From Lachnospiraceae bacterium (GTDB lineage Bacteria > Bacillota > Clostridia > Lachnospirales > Lachnospiraceae), in contig JAETOL010000022.1 of assembly GCA_021771755.1 (NCBI GenBank), positions 1 to 39,719 of the forward strand: a DNA stretch of 39,719 bases. Direction: 5' to 3'. Position 1 is the first letter of the stretch; the number at the start of each line of letters is the position of its first letter. A program made the translations under genes and the position numbers. Below are positions 24,670 to 32,874 of this stretch, piece after piece. A model generated the notes under the pieces. The model did no database searches. It saw only the letters and a list, made by a program, of their open reading frames with translations, and was not told where the DNA came from.

Positions 24670-26862
24670 TTATTTCTTTAATTTCAGATAAAACTCCCAG
24701 CTCTGGTACTCCACCTTTGCCTCGGGCAGCGGAAGACCGCCGTACATCAGTGCTCCGCCTGTATATTCTCTTCCTTCCAGAAGGTAAATGCCATCCTCTT
24801 TCAGCCCTCTCAACAATACCCGTGCAGGCGGATCGTTTGTCCTTACCTTAGATGCAACAACACTTACCAGCGCTTCTTTCTGATCCGGGCTTACAAATTC
24901 CCAGGCTGCATAATGCCGCTCCTCAGAAGGCGCTGTCAGACGGAAATAATCGCCTCTCTGGATCAGCTCATAATATTCCTTAAACCGGCAAATCTGCTTC
25001 CGGATCTCTTCCTTTTCCTCTGCGGTCAGCTTAGCCGGATCCAGCTCATAGCCAAAAGTCCCTGCCATAGCTACTGTAGCCCTTGTGCCAAGAGGTGTGG
25101 TTCTTCCTGTCTGATGATTCGGACAGGCAGAAACATGTGCTCCCATAGTGCTGACCGGATAACAGAAAGAAGTTCCATACTGGATCTCCAGACGTTCAAT
25201 GGCATCTGTATCATCGCTGCACCAGATCTGAGGCGTATAGTGAAGCATACCGGCGTCAAAACGTCCGCCGCCTCCGCTGCAGCCCTCAATCAGCATATCC
25301 GGGTATCTTTTTCCCAGACGATTCAGAAATTCGTACAGACCAAGCACATAACGGTGAAGCACCTCTCCCTGACGGTCTGCAGGAAGCTGGGCAGAATATA
25401 CATCACAGATGCTTCTGTTAAAATCCCATTTCAGGTAGTCCACGTCTGCTTTATCCAGAACCTGAATCATCTCCTGAAAAATATGATCCCGCACATCCTG
25501 TCTGGAAAAATCAAGAACCAGCTGATTCCGGGATCTCACCGGATTTCTTCCCGGAATCTGGAACGCCCAGTCCGGATGTGCCCGGTAAAGATCGCTGTCC
25601 TGAGATACGCACTCCGGTTCATACCAGATACCGAATTTCATTCCAAGACCATGGATTTTCTCTGCAAGCTCCTGTAACGTACAGCCCAGTTTTTTCTCAT
25701 TGACCTGCCAGTCCCCAAGGCCGCTGTTATCATCGTCTCTTTTTCCAAACCAGCCGTCATCCATAACAAAAAGCTCTACTCCCATGTCTGCCGCATCCTT
25801 TGCCATGGCGATCAGTTTATCCCCTGTAAAATCGAAATATGTGCCTTCCCAGTTATTGATCAGTACCGGTCGTCTTGCATTTTTAAATTTTCCTCTGCAG
25901 AGATTGTTTCGGATTGCCCGGTGAAAAATATGGGACATTTTTTCAAAACCTTTGTCGCTGTAGACCATTGCAGTCTCCGGTGTATAAAAGCTTTCTCCCT
26001 GTTCCAGCTTATATCTGAAATTTCCCGGATGGATACCCATCAGTACTCTTGTCTGATTAAACTGGTCTTTTTCAGCCTCTGCCAAAAAGTTCCCACTGTA
26101 CAAAAGAGAAAATCCATAACAGTTTCCCTGCGTCTCTGATGCCTTCGGATCCGCAAGCACTACAAAAGGATTGTACTGATGACTGGAAGCCCCCCGAAGC
26201 CCGCCTGCTGACTGGATTCCATGATGGACAGCCGTTCTGGATACCTGACGCTCCATTTCATGCCTTCCATAAAAAGTCATCCAGTCCCAGTTTCCATAGG
26301 GCTGGTCTACACATAAAGACATGACACGTTCCAGATATACCGGCTCTTCTCCGCAGTTTTCCACAACCACTGCTCTGGTAAGAAGATCCAGTTCCTCAAA
26401 CACACCATAAAAAAGCTTTACAAGAAGATTTTTTCTTTCGTTTCTCATCGTGATCACCAGGGTCTCCGCCTGTCCCGGAGCCTCCTCATAAAAAGCCGGA
26501 AGTCCGGGGATCTGATATTTTCCTTCCAGAAGCTCATATCCTTCGTATCTCAGATCCACAGCAGAAGATCCGTATACGTCTCTCACTGCCAGAGCGCTTT
26601 CCCGGTAATCACCGCCTCCAAAGCAGGAATACTCCTGAGGAAGCGTGTCCAGAGAATACGTTCTGTCCATGCCTGTCTCATAAGGATTGCCGGAAAATCC
26701 ATGATCTCTTTTCTGGATCAGGTATGAAAAATCCATATTCTCCGTTCTCTTTCCATAATAGGTATGAAGGAGAACCCCCAGGGGGTCTGCCTTCATCTGA
26801 TACATGCTGCTTTTTGTACACAGCGTAAATAAGGAATTTTTTCTGTCCACTAAAATAGCCAT
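24670..26862 (-). CDS. aga: GH36 alpha-galactosidase
   Basis: A 730-residue cytoplasmic enzyme (no signal peptide) that releases terminal alpha-1,6-galactose from raffinose-family sugars and melibiose. It is a GH36 member by length and motifs: MDDGWFGKRDDDNSGLGDW (367-385), GIWYEPECVSQDS, the nucleophile D480 in DYLKWDFNRS, EGCSGGGGRFD (526-536) and the acid/base D550 in IWCSDDTDAIERL. It is last in the operon after the binding protein and two permeases (55-bp gap), so imported galactosides are cut inside the cell. The AraC regulator across the divergent promoter probably controls it. Confidence 0.95.
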   Translation of the reverse strand: MAILVDRKNSLFTLCTKSSMYQMKADPLGVLLHTYYGKRTENMDFSYLIQKRDHGFSGNPYETGMDRTYSLDTLPQEYSCFGGGDYRESALAVRDVYGSSAVDLRYEGYELLEGKYQIPGLPAFYEEAPGQAETLVITMRNERKNLLVKLFYGVFEELDLLTRAVVVENCGEEPVYLERVMSLCVDQPYGNWDWMTFYGRHEMERQVSRTAVHHGIQSAGGLRGASSHQYNPFVVLADPKASETQGNCYGFSLLYSGNFLAEAEKDQFNQTRVLMGIHPGNFRYKLEQGESFYTPETAMVYSDKGFEKMSHIFHRAIRNNLCRGKFKNARRPVLINNWEGTYFDFTGDKLIAMAKDAADMGVELFVMDDGWFGKRDDDNSGLGDWQVNEKKLGCTLQELAEKIHGLGMKFGIWYEPECVSQDSDLYRAHPDWAFQIPGRNPVRSRNQLVLDFSRQDVRDHIFQEMIQVLDKADVDYLKWDFNRSICDVYSAQLPADRQGEVLHRYVLGLYEFLNRLGKRYPDMLIEGCSGGGGRFDAGMLHYTPQIWCSDDTDAIERLEIQYGTSFCYPVSTMGAHVSACPNHQTGRTTPLGTRATVAMAGTFGYELDPAKLTAEEKEEIRKQICRFKEYYELIQRGDYFRLTAPSEERHYAAWEFVSPDQKEALVSVVASKVRTNDPPARVLLRGLKEDGIYLLEGREYTGGALMYGGLPLPEAKVEYQSWEFYLKLKK

Positions 26863-26917
26863 TGTCTTTTCCTCTTTTTATCCTGCCTTGGATGTTCTTT
26901 CTTTTTATTTTTTTATA

Positions 26918-27766
26918 TTATTTTACCGCGCCGTTTACCACACCGTTCAAAATCTGCTTCTGGCATACCAGATAAAAGATCAGGATCGGGATCAGAGCCA
27001 GAAGGTAAGAGGCAAACGCAAGGTTATAATTTGTTCCAAACTGTGTCTGGAAATTCAGCTGTGCAAGCGGAAGCGTATTTTTACCGGTACCGGACATGAT
27101 CACCAGAGGAGTCATCACGTCATTCCAGGTACCCAGCGCTGTAAGAACTGCAACTGTGGCATGCATGGGCTTCATCACAGGAAAAATAATGCTCCAGTAG
27201 GTCTTCCAGGTACTTGCCCCGTCTACCTTTGCCGCTTCTTCCAGCGCCAGAGGAATATTTTTCAGGTATCCGGAATACAGAAGAAGGTTCATCGGCATAT
27301 AAAAGACCACATAAAGGATAATGACACCTGCTCTGTTTCCAATTCCCATCTGTGAAGTCTGTTTTACCAGAGGCATCATCAGAATCGCAAAAGGAACAAA
27401 CATACCGCTGACAATATAAAGATATGCGAATTTATAAAACTTACTTTTTCCCATGTTTCTTCCGATGGCATAGCCTGCCAGAGAATGAATAAGGATAGAG
27501 ATCACCACGGTCAGAGCTGTGATCAGAAGGGAATTCCCCAGAGAATTCCAGAAATCAGTAACTCTCATGGCTTCTACAAAGTTATCTAAACTCCAGGAGG
27601 AGGGAAAAGAAAGCGCACCTGCAATATCATTGGTCATTTCCGACGGCTTTTTAAAAGCAATGATCACCGCCATATAGAGAGGAAAGAAAATCGTCACACA
27701 GCCCATGATCAGAAGGATGGTCACCGGCCAGTTGGTCTTGCCCATCTGTTTGGTATTCTTTTTCAT
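26918..27766 (-). CDS. Sugar ABC transporter permease, MalG type
   Basis: A 282-residue inner-membrane permease with six helices and the ATPase-docking EAA loop (EEAAKVDGASTWKTYWSII, about 184-202). It pairs with the MalF-type permease encoded just upstream; the genes overlap by 1 bp, implying coupling. It passes oligosaccharide from the binding lipoprotein, by context an alpha-galactoside. No ATPase gene lies in the cluster, so a shared MsmK/MalK-type ATPase elsewhere is expected. Confidence 0.93.
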   Translation of the reverse strand: MKKNTKQMGKTNWPVTILLIMGCVTIFFPLYMAVIIAFKKPSEMTNDIAGALSFPSSWSLDNFVEAMRVTDFWNSLGNSLLITALTVVISILIHSLAGYAIGRNMGKSKFYKFAYLYIVSGMFVPFAILMMPLVKQTSQMGIGNRAGVIILYVVFYMPMNLLLYSGYLKNIPLALEEAAKVDGASTWKTYWSIIFPVMKPMHATVAVLTALGTWNDVMTPLVIMSGTGKNTLPLAQLNFQTQFGTNYNLAFASYLLALIPILIFYLVCQKQILNGVVNGAVK

Positions 27767-28638
27767 TATAACTGCTCCTCCTTCTTATTCATAAATGTAA
27801 GCTGGAATATCGAGATTGCTACGATCACTACAAAAAACAGCACTGCATTGGCACTCTGGAATCCGAACTGCCCTCCATCCATACCGTTTTTATAGATCAG
27901 GAAGGAAATGGATTCTGTACTCTGTGCAGGACCACCTTTTGTCAGAGCCATGATCTGGTCAAATACCATCAGGAAATTCTTCATGCACAGAACCATGTTG
28001 ATGGTAAAAAACGGAACGATCAGCGGGAAGGTCAGATTTTTAAATTTTGTCCATCCGGTTGCACCGTCAATGGATCCCGCTTCATATACATCCTCCGGCA
28101 CAGTCTGCAGACCGGAAATGTAAATAATGGTATTCATGGCAATTGCCTGCCATGCCGCTACGACCACAATGGCAAACCATGCTGTCTTTGAATCTGCCAG
28201 AATACTGCTGCTGAGGAAATCAATTCCCATGGCTTTTCCTATTGTCGGAAGAATATAAGTAAAGATAAAGCTGAAAATATAGCCGACTACCAATCCGCCC
28301 AGAACATTGGGGATAAAGTAGATTCCTCTCAGCGCACTTTTGGCACGGATCTTACTGTTCAGTCCCAATGCCAGAATCAGGCTGAAAAGATTTACAATAA
28401 TCGTTGCTGCCAGCGCAAACTTGAAGGTAAACAAATATGATTTTCCTACTCTGACATCCTGAAAAAGATCGATATAATTTCGTAATCCTACCCAGTCATA
28501 GCTTCCATAACCTTTAAAATTGGTAAAGCTGTAAATAAAGCCTTTGATCAGAGGCAGCGTATTAAATGTAAAAAACAATACCAGAATCGGAATGGTGATC
28601 AGCAAAAATGTACGTTTTCTTTCATTTTTCTTCATCAT
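27766..28638 (-). CDS. Sugar ABC transporter permease, MalF type
   Basis: A 290-residue permease with about six helices and an EAA loop (YEAGSIDGATGWTKFKNL, about 186-203). Membrane start FLLITIPILVLFF at 11-23. It overlaps the binding-protein gene by 4 bp (ATGA) and the MalG-type gene by 1 bp, so the three are translated together. Its AAGGAGG ribosome site lies inside the end of the binding-protein gene. Confidence 0.93.
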   Translation of the reverse strand: MMKKNERKRTFLLITIPILVLFFTFNTLPLIKGFIYSFTNFKGYGSYDWVGLRNYIDLFQDVRVGKSYLFTFKFALAATIIVNLFSLILALGLNSKIRAKSALRGIYFIPNVLGGLVVGYIFSFIFTYILPTIGKAMGIDFLSSSILADSKTAWFAIVVVAAWQAIAMNTIIYISGLQTVPEDVYEAGSIDGATGWTKFKNLTFPLIVPFFTINMVLCMKNFLMVFDQIMALTKGGPAQSTESISFLIYKNGMDGGQFGFQSANAVLFFVVIVAISIFQLTFMNKKEEQL

Positions 28639-29930
28639 TCATTTCCTCCTTCCCCGTTTTCTTCCTGATAATCCTGTATTTTGCGAATCAGATCTCGATT
28701 GTATCGCGCCCAGTCTCTGTCAAATTTTTCCAGCCAGGCATCGATATCTCCTTCTATCAGATAAGTCTGGATCATGGCATCTACTGCCATCTCTGTCGGA
28801 TAATAGTGGTCCTGGTAATCTGTCATTTTGCCGGCATCAATATATTCCTTCATTCCATCCAGCATGGAAGGAAGCGTAAAGTCACCCTCCTTACAGGGAA
28901 CCGCATTCTGATCGTCCAGATAAATCTGGATATTTTCATCCTCCAGCATAAAGCGAAGCACTTCATAGGCTGCTTCTTTTTCCTCACAGTCCTCCATAAC
29001 ACAGAACTGAAGGTCAATGCCGGAGTTCAGGATCTGTCCGTCTGCACTGTCATTTGCCGGAAAAACAAAAGAGTCAATATTCATATCCGGGTTTACAGAT
29101 TTGATCTGAGGCACTGCATAGCTTCCGATGCAGTACATGGCAGATTCTCCTCTTGCAAAGGCGGTACATGCATCATTATAGCTGTAGGCATAAGGATCTT
29201 CCTGTGCATAAGAAAGAAGCTGAGGAATCTTTTCTGCAAGTTCCCGGTATTCTTCTGAAAAAGTTGTTTCTCCTCTGTTTACCTGCCGGCATACATCTGC
29301 CGGGGCAAGATCACAGGCCATGGCATTCCATGGAGCCAGACAGGTCCACGTGTCTTTAAAGCCGAAATACAGCGGCAGCTGTCCAGATGCCTGAATGGTA
29401 TCCAGAAGTGTCAGAAACTCATTCCAGGTTGTGGGTATTTCCCATCCGTTTTCTTCAAACATGTCTTTATTGTACAGAATTCCCGCCGCATTGGCTACAT
29501 ACGGAACTGCATACACCCCGTCTCTGGGGATAAATTCCAGATTCTTATCAATATCCAGATATGCCTGTTTAATGTCTGCAAGCCCTTCAAAGTCTGAAAT
29601 ATCTGTCAGCATATCCGCATCCAGAAAATTCGAGTAGTTCACATCTCCTCCGATCCCAATAATATCCGGCTGGTCTTCCTTGATAAAGCGGGTCTTCAGG
29701 ATCGTCATCGCTTCATTTGGTGATTCAATGGTCAGTTCAATATCGTCATGGGAAGCATTAAATTTTTCTTCCATTTTTTCAAAGGCTTTTACTGCCTCCG
29801 GTTTGTATTGAACCATTTCAATTTTTGTTTTCCCGTTGTCTGCCGCAGAATCTCCGCATCCGCCAAGAACCATGCCAGTACTCAGTATTCCTGCAAAAAC
29901 TCCTATCACAGACAGTTTTCTTTTTTTCAT
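28635..29930 (-). CDS. Sugar-binding lipoprotein of an ABC importer
   Basis: A 431-residue extracellular solute-binding protein, cluster B type (family 1). The signal peptide ends in a lipobox LGGC with C25 as the lipid-anchored residue. Family parts include KAFEKMEEKFNASHDDIEL (49-67), GIGGDVNYSNFLDADMLTD and YNKDMFEENGWEIPTTWNEF. First gene of the alpha-galactoside operon; the ligand is inferred from the GH36 enzyme. A promoter with a 17-bp spacer lies about 75 bp upstream. Confidence 0.94.
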   Translation of the reverse strand: MKKRKLSVIGVFAGILSTGMVLGGCGDSAADNGKTKIEMVQYKPEAVKAFEKMEEKFNASHDDIELTIESPNEAMTILKTRFIKEDQPDIIGIGGDVNYSNFLDADMLTDISDFEGLADIKQAYLDIDKNLEFIPRDGVYAVPYVANAAGILYNKDMFEENGWEIPTTWNEFLTLLDTIQASGQLPLYFGFKDTWTCLAPWNAMACDLAPADVCRQVNRGETTFSEEYRELAEKIPQLLSYAQEDPYAYSYNDACTAFARGESAMYCIGSYAVPQIKSVNPDMNIDSFVFPANDSADGQILNSGIDLQFCVMEDCEEKEAAYEVLRFMLEDENIQIYLDDQNAVPCKEGDFTLPSMLDGMKEYIDAGKMTDYQDHYYPTEMAVDAMIQTYLIEGDIDAWLEKFDRDWARYNRDLIRKIQDYQEENGEGGNE

Positions 29931-30005
29931 TGAATTTCCCCTTTCCTTTCTTTTTGCGGTCCGTTTCTATTCTGTACAGTATCTACGGATTTGTTTTATG
30001 GCTTC

Positions 30006-30034
30006 ATTCTATCATTCCTGTCTCTTCCGGTCAA
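30006..30034 (-). promoter_or_regulatory. Promoter of the alpha-galactoside operon
   Basis: TTGACC (30029-30034) and TAGAAT (30006-30011) with a 17-bp spacer on the minus strand. The ~280-bp divergent gap between the binding-protein and AraC genes holds no other gene. I did not find a convincing catabolite-response element in it. Confidence 0.6.
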
Positions 30035-30211
30035 TGGAGCTATGAAATCAATTTTATATCATAATACGTTTTTTCTCGAATATAGTTGAAGTTACTACTC
30101 ATTTTGATATATAATTAGAAATAATTCTTATTTTTCGTTTAAATATCACAGTTTTATCATCTGATTTTTGTTGATAATTCCTAATTTCACAGACTACAAG
30201 GAGGAATAAAT

Positions 30212-31078
30212 ATGGCAAAGCCCTCGTTTCATGTATTTTCTAATGACCGTTTTATGGATCTTACTCTGTATCAGTACGGATATGAAAGATGCAGACCGCT
30301 TCATTCCTTTGGTCCTTCTATTCGCAATCACTTTCTTTTTCATTATATTATTTCCGGAAAAGGAACGCTGCTTGTAGACGAATCCAGCACAGTTACAAAA
30401 GAATATAAGCTTCATGGAGGAATGGGGTTCCTCATTGAGCCTGACCGGGTCAATACCTATTTTGCGGACCGGGAAGATCCCTGGGAGTATACCTGGGTAG
30501 AATTCAGCGGGCTGAAAGCCAAGGAGATCCTGGATACGGCAGGACTTTCCACAGAAGCACCTGTTTTTATCCCCTCCTCTCCACAGATTGCCGACACGCT
30601 GAAGGAGGAACTGCTGCATCTTGCCTCCAGTTCTTCTGACAGCTCCTCCCTGCATCTGATCGGGCATCTTTATCTGGTCATGGATGCCATCCTTACCGGT
30701 TCCTCTTCCCGAAACCGTACCCAGAACAAAAAACGTTCTCAGTTTTATACAGATGAAGCCATTACCTTTATTTCTCAGAATTACATGTTTCCGATCACGG
30801 TGGAGGACATGGCGCAGCGGCTGAATCTGGACCGCAGCTATTTCGGGAAGATCTTTAAAGAAATCATGGGACTGGCACCTCAGGAGTTTCTCATTCAATA
30901 TCGTATGTCCAGAGCCGCAGAGCTTTTGAAAACCTCGGATATTCCCGTGAAAGATATCAGCGTTCAGGTAGGTTATCCCAACCAGCTGCATTTTTCCAGG
31001 GCTTTCAAAAATGTTTACGGAGTCTCTCCAAGGACTTACCGCCAAAATAACCGGATTCTAAAAAAACAGAATCCCTGA
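30212..31078 (+). CDS. AraC-family regulator of the alpha-galactoside operon
   Basis: A 288-residue regulator. The N-terminal cupin-like sugar-sensing domain (about 15-150) includes HYIISGKGTLLVDE. The C-terminal AraC domain (185-283) has two helix-turn-helix units: MAQRLNLDRSYFGKIFKEIM, and VKDISVQVGYPNQLHFSRAF ahead of YGVSPRTYR. It is divergent from the importer operon, the usual placement for MsmR/RafR-like activators. The start follows AAGGAGG. A downstream promoter at 31087 separates it from the DUF1836 gene. Confidence 0.93.
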   Translation: MAKPSFHVFSNDRFMDLTLYQYGYERCRPLHSFGPSIRNHFLFHYIISGKGTLLVDESSTVTKEYKLHGGMGFLIEPDRVNTYFADREDPWEYTWVEFSGLKAKEILDTAGLSTEAPVFIPSSPQIADTLKEELLHLASSSSDSSSLHLIGHLYLVMDAILTGSSSRNRTQNKKRSQFYTDEAITFISQNYMFPITVEDMAQRLNLDRSYFGKIFKEIMGLAPQEFLIQYRMSRAAELLKTSDIPVKDISVQVGYPNQLHFSRAFKNVYGVSPRTYRQNNRILKKQNP

Positions 31079-31086
31079 GAAAAATG

Positions 31087-31115
31087 TTTACAAGTAGTTT
31101 TGAAAACTATATAAT
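31087..31115 (+). promoter_or_regulatory. Promoter of the DUF1836 gene with palindromic spacer
   Basis: TTTACA (31087-31092) and TATAAT (31110-31115) are 17 bp apart. Fifteen of those 17 bases (31095-31109, TAGTTTTGAAAACTA) form a perfect palindrome about a central G. This puts a two-fold site exactly between the hexamers, where MerR-type regulators bind. Confidence 0.75.
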
Positions 31116-31136
31116 AAGATGCAGAGGTGATAAAAT

Positions 31137-31766
31137 ATGACGATCAATACACAGGACATGATCGGAAGCATCCTGGAAAGTATTTCAAGAATTGATTATA
31201 TTAAGCCGGAAGATATTCCCAATATTGATTTATACATGGATCAGGTAACTACTTTTATGGAAGAACAGCTGTCCTCCTCCAAGCGTTATCCGGAGGATAA
31301 GATCCTTACCAAAACCATGATCAATAATTATGCAAAAAACAATCTGCTTCCTTCTCCGGAAAAGAAGCGTTATTCCAAGGAACATCTTCTGCTTCTGATC
31401 TTTATTTACTATTTTAAAAACATTCTTTCCATCAATGATATCCAGACTCTTCTGGGCCCGATCACAGAAAAATATTTCCGCTCAGATTCGGAAATGGATC
31501 TTACGGCTATCTATAATGAAGTGTTCAGTATGGAAAAAGAACAGGTGGAACTGCTCAAAAAAAATCTCCTCAGATGTTATCACACATCCGAGAAGACATT
31601 TGAAACTGCTCCGGAGGAAGACAGGAAATTCCTGAAAATGTTTTCTTTTATCTGTCTTCTGAGCTTTGATGTTTATACAAAAAAAATGCTGATCGAGCAG
31701 CTGGTAGATGAGCTGCGGAACGAAAATGCCGATGTCTCAACCAGAAATAAAAAATCAAAAAAATAA
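31137..31766 (+). CDS. DUF1836 family protein, likely DNA-binding
   Basis: A 209-residue protein recognised as DUF1836. Residues 48-85 (LTKTMINNYAKNNLLPSP, then KKRYSKEHL) read like a MerR-type winged helix; the rest is helical and ends in a Lys-rich tail. Function of the family is not established; it is often called a MerR-like regulator. The palindrome in its own promoter suggests autoregulation. Start follows CAGAGGTG. A terminator stem follows at once. Confidence 0.85.
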   Translation: MTINTQDMIGSILESISRIDYIKPEDIPNIDLYMDQVTTFMEEQLSSSKRYPEDKILTKTMINNYAKNNLLPSPEKKRYSKEHLLLLIFIYYFKNILSINDIQTLLGPITEKYFRSDSEMDLTAIYNEVFSMEKEQVELLKKNLLRCYHTSEKTFETAPEEDRKFLKMFSFICLLSFDVYTKKMLIEQLVDELRNENADVSTRNKKSKK

Positions 31767-31773
31767 CAGATTA

Positions 31774-31798
31774 ACGGGGACCTTATTCAGGTCCCCGT
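31774..31798. terminator. Convergent terminator between the DUF1836 and SH3 genes
   Basis: ACGGGGACCT (31774-31783) pairs perfectly with AGGTCCCCGT (31789-31798), 5-nt loop. The T-rich 3' side is better on the minus strand (GTTATTTTTTTG after a short gap) than on the plus strand (TTCAAATT). It likely serves both converging genes. Confidence 0.7.
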
Positions 31799-31822
31799 TC
31801 AAATTATCTCCGTTTAATATCA

Positions 31823-32788
31823 TCAATACAGATAATCTTTATTTACGTATCCATACTTTCCATGTTTTGGAGAATATACATACCAGTAGGTAGAATCACT
31901 GGTATCTGTTACCTGTACCGTATCTCCGGTATAAAGCTCGCCAATCTCGTTTGCCTCATCATAAGCCTTGGCTGTACGAAGGGCAAGATAGCCTTTTGCC
32001 ACGCTGACGGTTCTTGTAAATCCCACAGAACCGGAACCGCCGCCTACCAGATAATTTTTGTTGACATATCCGCTCTTTCCATGTTTCGGTGAATATACAT
32101 ACCAGTAAGTTGCATCACTGGTATCTGTTACCTGTACCGTATCTCCGGTATAAAGCTCGCCGATCTCATTTCTGCTGTCATATGCCTTGGCTGTACGAAG
32201 AGCAAGGTAGCCTTTTGCTACACTGACCGTCCAGGTCTGGCCGGCAGTCGACGGAGCAGTTCCGCCTACCAGATAATTTTTGTTAACATATCCGCTCTTT
32301 CCATGTTTCGGTGAATACACATACCAGTAAGTCGCGTCACTGGTATCTGTTACCTGTACCGTATCTCCGGTATAAAGCTCGCCGATCTCATTTCTGCTGT
32401 CATATGCCTTGGCTGTACGAAGGGCAAGGTATCCTTTTGCTACACTGACTGTCCAGGTCTGGCCGGAAACCGTTCCGCCCACCAGATAATTCTTATTGAC
32501 ATATCCGCTCTTTCCGTGTTTCGGTGAATATACATACCAGTAGGTTGCATCACTGGTGTCTGTAACCTCTACCGTATCTCCGGTATAAAGTTCCCCGATC
32601 TCATTGGATGCATCATAAGCCTTTGCCGTACGGAGGGCAAGATATCCTTTTGCCACACTGACCGTCCAGGTGTTGGACGCCTGGCTTTCCTCTGCTGTCA
32701 CCGGCAGAGAAAGTGCAAAAACAATCACCAGCAGGGCTGTCCATTTTAAAAGCGTCTTTACTGAAAAATATTTCCATTTCTTATTCAT
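31823..32788 (-). CDS. Secreted protein of four SH3 repeats
   Basis: A 321-residue exported protein with signal peptide (TM-like 16-30, cleavage near VTAEE) and four near-identical bacterial SH3 domains at about 40-105, 111-176, 185-250 and 259-321 (shared core SVAKGYLALRTAKAYD, then WYVYSPKHGKSGYVNK). SH3b domains bind peptidoglycan stem peptides or other wall parts. No enzymatic domain is present. It probably works as a wall-bound adaptor or regulator next to the serine hydrolase and amidase genes. Confidence 0.9.
   Translation of the reverse strand: MNKKWKYFSVKTLLKWTALLVIVFALSLPVTAEESQASNTWTVSVAKGYLALRTAKAYDASNEIGELYTGDTVEVTDTSDATYWYVYSPKHGKSGYVNKNYLVGGTVSGQTWTVSVAKGYLALRTAKAYDSRNEIGELYTGDTVQVTDTSDATYWYVYSPKHGKSGYVNKNYLVGGTAPSTAGQTWTVSVAKGYLALRTAKAYDSRNEIGELYTGDTVQVTDTSDATYWYVYSPKHGKSGYVNKNYLVGGGSGSVGFTRTVSVAKGYLALRTAKAYDEANEIGELYTGDTVQVTDTSDSTYWYVYSPKHGKYGYVNKDYLY
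31826..32672 (-). repeat. Tandem ~200-225-bp DNA repeats coding SH3 domains
   Basis: The four SH3 units are nearly identical at DNA level (for example, shared blocks around GTATCTGTTACCTGTACC). The middle two units are the closest pair. Units are separated by variable Gly/Ser linkers of 5-9 residues. This looks like recent duplication by recombination, and copy number may vary between strains. Confidence 0.85.
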
Positions 32789-32801
32789 ATCATCATCCCC
32801 C

Positions 32802-32838
32802 TTTATGGAATATTTTATTTTTTGCTCTGTTCCATAAA
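32802..32838. repeat. Inverted repeat upstream of the SH3 gene
   Basis: Perfect 9-bp arms TTTATGGAA (32802-32810) and TTCCATAAA (32830-32838) with a 19-bp A/T-rich loop. It lies between the serine hydrolase stop and the ribosome site of the SH3 gene. No T-run follows, so it is not a typical terminator; it may be an operator or an mRNA hairpin. Confidence 0.5.
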
Positions 32839-32874
32839 CCTCTGTTTCACGACTTGTCCCCTGATGTCCTTCCT

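Noticed and set aside
30194-31045. A 283-codon minus-strand frame opposite the AraC gene
   Set aside because: The AraC frame has the ribosome site, domain order and HTH motifs; the reverse frame has none.
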